From: Winslowiella toletana
GTDB lineage: Bacteria; Pseudomonadota; Gammaproteobacteria; Enterobacterales; Enterobacteriaceae
Direction: 5' to 3'
DNA: 64,000 nt
Assembly: GCF_017875465.1 (NCBI RefSeq)
Contig: NZ_JAGGMQ010000001.1
Span: forward strand, 992,001 to 1,056,000
Shown: piece by piece, positions 57,381 through 64,000 of the stretch
Layout: each line of letters begins with the position of its first letter
Numbering within the stretch: the stretch's first letter is position 1
The notes under the pieces: generated by a model
Told to the model about the DNA's origin: nothing
The model's input: only the letters and a program-made list of their open reading frames with translations
The model's database searches: none
Made by a program: the position numbers and the translations under genes

Positions 57381-57884
57381 ATGGGTTTGTTTTCTAAACT
57401 TTTTGGCGATAAATCAGAAACGACGTCTGGTGCCATTGAGATCGTTGCACCACTGTCTGGCGAAATCGTAAATATCGAAGACGTGCCGGATGTTGTGTTT
57501 GCAGAGAAAATTGTTGGCGACGGTATCGCCATCAAGCCTGCTGGCAACAAAATGGTAGCGCCGGTAGACGGTACCATCGGTAAGATTTTCGAAACTAACC
57601 ATGCTTTTTCTATCGAATCTGACAATGGCATTGAGCTGTTTGTCCACTTCGGTATCGATACGGTTGAACTGAAAGGCGAAGGCTTTAAACGCATCGCTGA
57701 AGAAGGTCAGAAGGTTAAGAAAGGTGACGTGGTCATCGAGTTTGACCTGGCGCTGCTGGAAGAGAAAGCGAAGTCTACGCTGACTCCGGTAGTGATCTCG
57801 AATATGGATGAGATCAAAGAGCTGATCAAACTTACCGGTAGCGTAGTTGTGGGCGAAACCCCAATTATCCGCATCAGGAAGTAA
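57381..57884 (+). CDS. crr: PTS glucose-specific enzyme IIA
   Basis: A 167-residue enzyme IIA. The two active histidines are in [10 protein letters not shown] (His75) and [18 protein letters not shown] (His90). It passes phosphate to glucose IIBC, and in the unphosphorylated form inhibits non-PTS permeases and affects adenylate cyclase. Terminator follows. Confidence 0.98.
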   Translation: MGLFSKLFGDKSETTSGAIEIVAPLSGEIVNIEDVPDVVFAEKIVGDGIAIKPAGNKMVAPVDGTIGKIFETNHAFSIESDNGIELFVHFGIDTVELKGEGFKRIAEEGQKVKKGDVVIEFDLALLEEKAKSTLTPVVISNMDEIKELIKLTGSVVVGETPIIRIRK

Positions 57885-57902
57885 CTCAGCGTTGAAGTGA
57901 AA

Positions 57903-57928
57903 ACGGTGCTCAGGCACCGTTTTTTTTG
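57903..57928 (+). terminator. terminator of the ptsHI-crr operon
   Basis: ACGGTGC-TCAG-GCACCGT followed by eight T. It ends three bases before the stop of the convergent kinase gene. Confidence 0.92.
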
Positions 57929-57930
57929 CC

Positions 57931-59280
57931 TTACACCACCCAGTGCGGCAGGCGAATGGTCAGCTCCAGACCGCCCTGTTTGCCGTTAACCGCATGTACT
58001 TCACCCTGATGCGCCAGGACCACCTTACGCACAATCGACAGCCCTAAACCGTAGCCCTTGCCCATCAGCGGCGAGTTAACGCGGACAAAAGGATCAAAGA
58101 TGCTGGACAGTTTTTCCGCTTCAACCCCCGGGCCATTATCACTGACGCAAATCTCCAGCCAGTGGCTCTCCTGACGTAGCGTCACCCTCACCTGCTGCCC
58201 GTGTAGTGAGAAACGCAGCGCATTGCGCACCACATTCTCCACCGCGCGGCGGATAAGTTCAGCATTGCCCTTCACGGTAAAGTCTTCTTTGCGGCTGGCA
58301 TCCAGCAGAATCTCCACGCCCGGCACCTGCGCTTCATAGCGCGCATCGTTGACCACCGCCTCCAGCAACCCCAGCAGATCGAAATACTGCTCATCAGGCA
58401 TGGTCTCGTTCTCGGCGCGCGACAGCGTCAGCAGCTCGCCAATCATCTTGTCCAGCCGACGCGCTTCCTCATCAATACGATCGAGCGAGCTTTCAACGGA
58501 AGCGGGTGTCTGGCGCGCCAGTCCGGTCGCCAGTTGCAGGCGCGCCAGCGGCGAACGCAACTCATGGGAGACATCATGCAGTAACTCTTCACGCGCCCGC
58601 ACCAGCACCGACAGGCGCTCGACCATCGCATCGAAATCACTGGCGACAATTGATAACTCATCGTGGCGGCGACGCATCGTGGGATAGAGCCGCACCGACA
58701 GATCGCCGTTCGACACTTTGGCGAAACCTTCGCGCAGCTGACGCATTGGCCGCGTCAGGTTCCACGCCAGCAACAGGCTAAACAGCAATCCCGCCACGCC
58801 GGCGAAGATAAACATCGGCTCCGGAATATTGAGAATATTGCGCGGATGGCCGCCCATCGCGCTGTCTTCACGTAACCCCCTGACGTCATAGCGCAGCATA
58901 TACTGCTGACCATCAGCGCCGGTGACCCATTCAACCACTTCACTGGGAAACGAACCGGGCGTCAGCATATGGTCCAGCTCTTTGCGTGAAGTCTCCTGCG
59001 GCGGCATCGGCATCGGCTCCACCGAGAAGAAACGCCGGTCGCCCGGCGACCAGTCAGCCATCATATCGTTAAGCGCCGTCAGCCCGCCGCGCTGCAATAC
59101 CGATACTGCTGAGGTCATTTGCAGGTTAACAATACGGCGTACGGTGATATTTTCCGGCGGTTCATGATGCTTACCATTGAGCGTAAAGCCGAGCCATAAC
59201 AGCTGGCTGATCACCAGAAACACCAGCCAGAAGCCAAACAGGATCTTCCAGAACAGACGACCACGAAAACGACTATTCAT
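57931..59280 (-). CDS. sensor histidine kinase of a MacAB-linked two-component system
   Basis: A 449-residue kinase. N-terminal membrane helix (KILFGFWLVFLVISQLLWLGF), a periplasmic domain of about 125 residues containing the Pro/Met-rich PMPMPPQ, a second helix (FIFAGVAGLLFSLLLAW), and HAMP follow. The phospho-acceptor His is in LLHDVSHELRSPLARLQ, and the ATPase domain has NVVRNALRFS and DNGPGV with GYGLGLSIVRKV. Its start overlaps the response-regulator stop by four bases. Resembles the CpxA/RstB group. Divergent from macAB-type genes, which it probably controls. Confidence 0.93.
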   Translation of the reverse strand: MNSRFRGRLFWKILFGFWLVFLVISQLLWLGFTLNGKHHEPPENITVRRIVNLQMTSAVSVLQRGGLTALNDMMADWSPGDRRFFSVEPMPMPPQETSRKELDHMLTPGSFPSEVVEWVTGADGQQYMLRYDVRGLREDSAMGGHPRNILNIPEPMFIFAGVAGLLFSLLLAWNLTRPMRQLREGFAKVSNGDLSVRLYPTMRRRHDELSIVASDFDAMVERLSVLVRAREELLHDVSHELRSPLARLQLATGLARQTPASVESSLDRIDEEARRLDKMIGELLTLSRAENETMPDEQYFDLLGLLEAVVNDARYEAQVPGVEILLDASRKEDFTVKGNAELIRRAVENVVRNALRFSLHGQQVRVTLRQESHWLEICVSDNGPGVEAEKLSSIFDPFVRVNSPLMGKGYGLGLSIVRKVVLAHQGEVHAVNGKQGGLELTIRLPHWVV

Positions 59281-59957
59281 CGAATGCGATAACCGATGCT
59301 GCGCACCGTCTCAATATTGATGGTATCACCTGTCAGCTGGGCCAGCTTCTGACGAATATTACTGATATGCACGTCGACGCTGCGGTCATAGGCTTCACGC
59401 GGACGTCCGAGGCCTTTTTCGGACAGCTCATCTTTTGATACCACGCGATCCGGCGAACGCAGCAGCAGATCGAGCAGATTGAATTCCGAGGCGGTAAGAT
59501 CAAAAGGTTTATTTTTCCACTGGCTGATGCGGGTGGCTGGATTTAGCGCCAGATCCCCCCAGGTAATCAGATCTTTCTTTTCCGGCGCCGGAACCTGCTC
59601 TTCGAAACGACGCAGCACCGCACGCAGGCGTGCTACCAGCTCACGCGGATAACAGGGCTTCGGCATATAGTCATCAGCGCCCATCTCCAGACCGATCACC
59701 CGGTCGATATTGTCCCCTTTCGCCGTCAGCATAATCACCGGCAGGCGGCTGTTCTGGCGTACCTGACGCAGCACATCAATGCCGCTCATATCCGGCAGCA
59801 TAATATCGAGGATCATCGCGGTATATTCGCCGGAAAGCGCACCTTCCACGCCCGCTTTGCCGGTCAGCACCAGCGAAGCATCAAAGCCTTCGCCGATCAG
59901 GTACTGGCTGAGCATGGTGCCTAATTCAACATCGTCGTCGACTAATAAAATTTTCAT
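59277..59957 (-). CDS. OmpR-family response regulator
   Basis: With start MKILLVDDDVELGTMLSQYL (59957) it is 226 residues. Receiver domain with phospho-Asp in MILDIMLPDMSG and conserved Lys in YMPKPCYPREL; C-terminal winged helix with LTASEFNLLDLLLRSPDRVVSKDEL and DVHISNIRQKL. First gene of the two-gene signalling operon, 175 bp from the divergent adaptor gene at 60133. Confidence 0.94.
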   Translation of the reverse strand: MKILLVDDDVELGTMLSQYLIGEGFDASLVLTGKAGVEGALSGEYTAMILDIMLPDMSGIDVLRQVRQNSRLPVIMLTAKGDNIDRVIGLEMGADDYMPKPCYPRELVARLRAVLRRFEEQVPAPEKKDLITWGDLALNPATRISQWKNKPFDLTASEFNLLDLLLRSPDRVVSKDELSEKGLGRPREAYDRSVDVHISNIRQKLAQLTGDTINIETVRSIGYRIR

Positions 59958-60132
59958 TGTGCTTCTCTCGATCATAGTTGACGCTATTTTCACCTGTGGC
60001 AGGTTGTTTAGCAGCTGATTTTACTTAATCCTTACAACTCAGACAGCAGATCCTTGAACGCCGGTTTAGCTTTGCAGGCGTAAAGTTTTGCGTTATATCT
60101 GCACTGCCCCCGGATAAAGGAATCTTTTGGTT

Positions 60133-61326
60133 ATGGAATTACGCCGCGCTTCAGGCCGACGCTGGATCATTATTATTTTGCTAATTGTGGCAGTTGTTGG
60201 GCTGTTTGGCTGGTTTAGCCTGCATAAAGTTCAGCAAAAACCCAATTATATTACGGCACTGGCGCAACAGCGCGATTTGCAACAGACAGTGCTGGCCGAT
60301 GGCAAGATTACCGCCAGCAAGCAAGTAAGCGTCGGCGCGCAGGCATCAGGCCAGATAAAATCGCTACAGGTTACGCTTGGCGAACAGATCAAACAGGGCC
60401 AGCTAATTGCGGAAATTGATAACCTGACGCAGCAAAACGAACTGCGCAATGCGCAGGCGGCGCTGAAAAATATCCAGGCGCAGCGCGCGGCTAAGCAGGC
60501 GGTGCTGACCAACTATAATGCCGCATTCTTACGCCAGAAAGCGATGCTGGCAAAGAACCTGACCGCGAAAGCGGATTACGATGCCGCACTGGCCAATCTC
60601 AACAGCACGCAAGCTGATATCCAGGCGCTGGATGCACAAATTATCCAGTCGCAGATCCAGGTCGATACCGCGCAGGTCAATCTTGGCTACAGCCAGATCC
60701 TTTCTCCTATGGATGGCACCGTGGTGTCAATTCCGGTTGAAGAGGGCCAGACGGTTAACGCCGTACAGAGCGCGCCAACCATTGTTAAAGTCGCCAACCT
60801 CGATACCATGACGGTTAAAGCGCAGATTTCCGAAGCGGATGTGGTCAGCGTCCGGCCTGGCATGCAGGTATGGTTTACCATTCTCGGCCAGCCTGATAAA
60901 CGCTACAGCGCCACCCTGCGTGCAATTGAACCTGCGCCCGATTCGATTAATACCGACAGCAGCCTCAGCGCCAGCAGTGGCAGCACCTCCAGCGCGTCAT
61001 CCTCCAGTGAGGCGATTTACTACTACGGTCTGTTTGATGTCGCTAATCCGCAACATACGCTGCGCATCTCAATGACCGCTGAAGTGCATATTGTGCTGGG
61101 CGATCACCCGAACGCCATTGTTATCCCTTCGACTGCGCTGGATACGCTCAACGGTAAAACCAGCGTGCAGGTAGTGGATGACCAGCAGCAGATAACGCGC
61201 CGTGAAGTCACAGTCGGTATTAATAACAATATCGAAGCGCAGATTACTGCGGGCCTGAAAGCCGGTGAACAGGTGATTATCAGCCAGGGAACCGCCTCAG
61301 ATGCCGCACACCCGGTGGGGATGTAA
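60133..61326 (+). CDS. MacA-like periplasmic adaptor
   Basis: A 397-residue HlyD/RND-type adaptor. One N-terminal helix (WIIIILLIVAVVGLFGWFSL), a lipoyl half VSVGAQASGQIKSLQVTLGEQIKQGQLI, an Ala/Gln-rich hairpin, and the partner half YSQILSPMDGTVVSIPVEEGQTV. A Ser-rich insert (SSLSASSGSTSSASSSS) interrupts the beta-barrel region. A TTG at 60127 is spaced better from AAGGA, so it could be the true start. It joins the MacB-like ABC protein to an outer-membrane channel. Confidence 0.9.
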   Translation: MELRRASGRRWIIIILLIVAVVGLFGWFSLHKVQQKPNYITALAQQRDLQQTVLADGKITASKQVSVGAQASGQIKSLQVTLGEQIKQGQLIAEIDNLTQQNELRNAQAALKNIQAQRAAKQAVLTNYNAAFLRQKAMLAKNLTAKADYDAALANLNSTQADIQALDAQIIQSQIQVDTAQVNLGYSQILSPMDGTVVSIPVEEGQTVNAVQSAPTIVKVANLDTMTVKAQISEADVVSVRPGMQVWFTILGQPDKRYSATLRAIEPAPDSINTDSSLSASSGSTSSASSSSEAIYYYGLFDVANPQHTLRISMTAEVHIVLGDHPNAIVIPSTALDTLNGKTSVQVVDDQQQITRREVTVGINNNIEAQITAGLKAGEQVIISQGTASDAAHPVGM

Positions 61327-61329
61327 CGG

Positions 61330-63270
61330 ATGGCGCTTCTGCAGCTGAAACAGATTAACCGCGAGTTTAGCAGCGGTGAACAGCGCGTGCGGGTGTTGAA
61401 AAATATCAACCTGTCGATCGAGGCTGGCGAGTTTGTGGCGATTGTCGGCGCTTCCGGCTCCGGTAAATCGACGCTGATGAACCTGTTAGGCTGTCTGGAT
61501 AAAGCCAGTAGCGGTGATTATCTGGTGGCGGGCAAAGCCACCGCCCGGCTCGACAGCGATGCGCTGGCCGAACTGCGTCGCGAGCACTTTGGGTTTATCT
61601 TTCAGCGTTATCACCTGCTCGGTGAACTTAGCGCGCTGGGCAATGCTGAGATCCCGGCGATCTATGCCGGTAAAAGCCACGCAGAACGCCGTCAGCGCGC
61701 CACGGCGTTACTGACACGCTTAGGGCTGGGTGAACGCCTGCACTACCGTCCGGGCCAGCTCTCCGGCGGTCAGCAGCAGCGTGTCAGTATTGCCCGTGCG
61801 CTGATGAATGGCGGCGAAGTGATCCTCGCCGATGAACCGACCGGGGCGCTGGACAGCCACAGCGGCGAAGAAGTGCTGAATATCCTGCGCGATCTGCATC
61901 AGCAGGGACATACCGTGGTGATCGTCACTCACGATATGCGCATTGCGCAAAACGCCGACCGGATTATCGAAATCCACGACGGCGAAATTATTGCCGATAA
62001 CCGCAGCGAGGGTGTACCGCAACATCAGCGGATTCAGTTCAGCCCTCCGGTGGTTCCGCACCCCTGGCGCGCACTGCGCGACCGTCTGAATGAAGCCTTT
62101 AAAATGGCGCTGGTTTCGATGATGTCGCAGCGGTTGCGCACTTTCCTCACCATGCTTGGCATTATTATTGGTATCGCTTCGGTGGTCTCAGTGGTGGCGC
62201 TGGGGAAAGGTTCGCAACAAAAAATCCTGCAGGAAATTAGCTCAATGGGCACCAGTACGCTGGATGTGTTCCCCGGCGCTGATTTTGGCGATATGAATTC
62301 CGCACGCATCCAGACGCTGCGCCCCAGTGATGCCGATGCACTGGCGCAGCAGCCCTATGTCCACAGTGTCACCCCTTCGATCACTAACAGCACCACACTG
62401 AAATACCGTAACCAGGCGCTGACGATTGCGGTAAATGGCGTGGGTGAGCAATTTTTTGCCGTCCGTGGCTACCGCTTATCGCAGGGAATGGCCTTTAATC
62501 GCGCCAGTGTTGATGCGGTCGCGCAGGAAGCGGTGATTGATGAAAATACGCTGAAGAAACTGTTTCCCAACAATGAAAATCCGTTGGGTCAGGTGATTAT
62601 GCTGGGCAATATGCCGGTACGGATTATCGGGGTTGCCACGCGCCAGAGTAGCTTTGGCCGCGACAGCAACCTCAATATCTGGGTGCCTTACACCACCGCG
62701 ATGAAGCGCATGATTGGCAAAACTTACCTTAGCGGCATTACGGTGCGGATAAAGGATAATATTGACCTCGCGGTGGCGGAACAGGGGGTCACCAAACTGC
62801 TGCAACAGCGTCACGGCAGCAAAGATTTCTTTATTATGAACACCGACAGCATTCGCAATGCGATTGAGAGCACCACCAATACCATGACGCTGCTGGTGGC
62901 GGCGATTGCGCTGATTTCGCTGCTGGTTGGCGGCATTGGCGTAATGAATATTATGCTGGTATCGGTAACTGAAAGAACGCGGGAAATTGGCGTACGTATG
63001 GCGGTGGGCGCCCGCGCCAGCGATATTATGCAGCAATTTCTGATTGAGGCAGTGCTGGTCTGTCTGACCGGCGGCATTATTGGCGTACTGCTGGCGCTGC
63101 TGCCAGGTGTCTTGCTGGCGCAGAGCAGCAGCAGTTTCGCTATGATCTATTCGCCGTTCTCGATTATTGCCGCTTTTATCTGTTCCAGCCTGATTGGCGT
63201 GCTGTTTGGCTTCTTTCCCGCCCGCCGCGCCGCACGGATGGATCCGATTCATGCGCTGGAGCGGGAGTAA
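61330..63270 (+). CDS. MacB-like ABC exporter (ATPase-permease fusion)
   Basis: A 646-residue protein. The N-terminal ATPase has Walker [10 protein letters not shown], signature [15 protein letters not shown] and Walker [14 protein letters not shown] MacB-type periplasmic core and four membrane helices follow, ending with [25 protein letters not shown] and [17 protein letters not shown]. Such mechanotransmission exporters move macrolides, peptide toxins or lipoprotein-like molecules together with MacA and TolC. It starts four bases after the adaptor stop. A divergent two-component system probably induces it. Confidence 0.93.
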   Translation: MALLQLKQINREFSSGEQRVRVLKNINLSIEAGEFVAIVGASGSGKSTLMNLLGCLDKASSGDYLVAGKATARLDSDALAELRREHFGFIFQRYHLLGELSALGNAEIPAIYAGKSHAERRQRATALLTRLGLGERLHYRPGQLSGGQQQRVSIARALMNGGEVILADEPTGALDSHSGEEVLNILRDLHQQGHTVVIVTHDMRIAQNADRIIEIHDGEIIADNRSEGVPQHQRIQFSPPVVPHPWRALRDRLNEAFKMALVSMMSQRLRTFLTMLGIIIGIASVVSVVALGKGSQQKILQEISSMGTSTLDVFPGADFGDMNSARIQTLRPSDADALAQQPYVHSVTPSITNSTTLKYRNQALTIAVNGVGEQFFAVRGYRLSQGMAFNRASVDAVAQEAVIDENTLKKLFPNNENPLGQVIMLGNMPVRIIGVATRQSSFGRDSNLNIWVPYTTAMKRMIGKTYLSGITVRIKDNIDLAVAEQGVTKLLQQRHGSKDFFIMNTDSIRNAIESTTNTMTLLVAAIALISLLVGGIGVMNIMLVSVTERTREIGVRMAVGARASDIMQQFLIEAVLVCLTGGIIGVLLALLPGVLLAQSSSSFAMIYSPFSIIAAFICSSLIGVLFGFFPARRAARMDPIHALERE

Positions 63271-63280
63271 ATCATTTACA

Positions 63281-63340
63281 CGGGCGGCGAAATGCCGCCC
63301 CGACCTCAATCAACCGCAGGGGCGGCGTTTTCGCCGCCCG
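63281..63340. repeat. pair of dispersed GC-rich palindromes
   Basis: CGGGCGGCG-AAAT-GCCGCCCCG (63281-63302) and GGGGCGGCG-TTTT-CGCCGCCCG (63319-63340) fill the gap between macB-like and cysM genes, facing each other. Same family as elsewhere in the window. Confidence 0.8.
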
Positions 63341-63344
63341 TCCA

Positions 63345-64000
63345 TCAGTTATAAACGCCAGTCGAGAGATAACGATCGCCACGATCGCAGATAATCGCCA
63401 CCACCACGCTGCCTGGCTGCTCACGCGCAATCCGCAGCGCCCCCGCTACCGCACCGCCGGAACTGACGCCACAGAAAATCCCTTCGCGTTGCGCCAGCTG
63501 ACGCATGGTCTGCTCCGCTTCGTTCTGCCCCATATCGATAACCCGATCAACTAATTCAGGACGGTAGATGCCAGGCAGATAAGCGGCCGGCCAGCGGCGA
63601 ATACCAGGAATCGCACTGCCCTCTTCCGGCTGTAGCCCGACAATCTCAACACCATGGCCCTGCTCTTTCAGATAGCGACCGACACCGGTAATGGTACCGG
63701 TAGTGCCCATGCTGGAGACAAAATGGGTCAGGCGTCCGTCAGTCTGCCGCCAGATTTCCGGGCCGGTGGTGCTGTAATGCGCCAGCGGATTGTCCGGGTT
63801 ATTAAACTGATCCAGCACTTTGCCTTCACCACGCGCCGCCATCTCCTGTGCCAGATCACGCGCACCTTCCATTCCCAGCTGTTTGCTGACCAGAATCAGC
63901 CCGGCGCCATACGCTTTCATCGCCGCCTGACGCTCAATGCTCATATTGTCCGGCATCAGCAGTTTCAGCTGGTAGCCTTTCATCGCTGCAATCATCGCCA
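63345..64000 (-). CDS. cysM: O-acetylserine sulfhydrylase B (CysM), C-terminal part, cut by window edge
   Basis: The frame is open to the window end, giving 218 residues. It matches E. coli CysM from the AMIAALKGY region on: KLLMPDNMSIERQAAMKAYGA, GMEGARDLAQEMAARGEGKVLDQFNNPDNP, SSMGTTGTITGVGRYLKEQG, GLQPEEGSAIPGIRRWP and GIFCGVSSGGAVAGALRIA. It makes cysteine from O-acetylserine with sulfide or thiosulfate. The C-terminus (STGVYN) is about a dozen residues shorter than in E. coli and ends at a palindromic repeat. The PLP lysine lies outside the window. Confidence 0.95.
   Translation of the reverse strand, partial: AMIAAMKGYQLKLLMPDNMSIERQAAMKAYGAGLILVSKQLGMEGARDLAQEMAARGEGKVLDQFNNPDNPLAHYSTTGPEIWRQTDGRLTHFVSSMGTTGTITGVGRYLKEQGHGVEIVGLQPEEGSAIPGIRRWPAAYLPGIYRPELVDRVIDMGQNEAEQTMRQLAQREGIFCGVSSGGAVAGALRIAREQPGSVVVAIICDRGDRYLSTGVYN

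Overview
This is a 64-kb chromosomal stretch from a gammaproteobacterium of the order Enterobacterales. The best guess is family Erwiniaceae (Pantoea, Erwinia or Mixta type). The right half keeps the Escherichia-like backbone order gltX, tRNA-Val x3, tRNA-Lys, yfeR/yfeH, ypeB, ligA, zipA, cysZ, cysK, ptsH, ptsI, crr and cysM. The middle keeps ypdK, alaC, ypdA, ypdB, glk, ypeC, mntH and nupC. The proteins are clearly enterobacterial but diverged from E. coli, and several accessory modules sit between backbone blocks. The family assignment is an inference.

Layout. (1) 1-3.9 kb: edge of a phage-tail-like element on the minus strand. A self-cleaving (S24-type) repressor is followed by holin, SAR endolysin, nested Rz/Rz1, a tail-terminator-like protein and the start of a DUF3383 sheath-like protein. 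No head, packaging or integrase gene is visible, so this could be a tailocin rather than a full prophage. (2) 4-7.7 kb: an ArcZ-like small RNA at an unexpected location, an AraC regulator diverging from a DMT exporter, and small proteins. (3) 8-12 kb: yhjX, a methyl-accepting chemotaxis protein with a sigma-28 promoter, and a gluconolactonase-like enzyme. (4) 12.5-16.3 kb: an antibacterial effector-like muramidase with an LprI-type inhibitor overlapping it, small lipoproteins, and a universal stress protein. (5) 16.3-20 kb: an IclR regulator diverging from an MFS/HlyD efflux pair across two near-identical operators. (6) 20-33 kb: alaC, ybiU-like, ypdAB, glk, an aldo-keto reductase, ypeC, a Tat-type carbonic anhydrase, mntH and nupC. 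(7) 33-39 kb: a LysR-linked sulfur operon (flavin monooxygenase, binding protein, thiol dioxygenase, four-domain rhodanese). (8) 39-41 kb: an accessory islet beside two tRNA-Ala genes. (9) 41-64 kb: backbone metabolism with a two-component system plus MacAB exporter inserted between crr and cysM.

How the genes work together. The window holds both the YpdA/YpdB pyruvate-sensing system and its known target yhjX, 14 kb apart, with a two-turn direct repeat upstream of yhjX that could bind YpdB. Glucose entry (ptsHI-crr, glk) and cysteine synthesis (cysK, cysZ, cysM) are complete or nearly so. Three motility-class genes (two chemoreceptors and a FlxA-like protein) have sigma-28-like promoters; two of these are strong.

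All assignments come from reading the sequence and from remembered family features. No database search was run.
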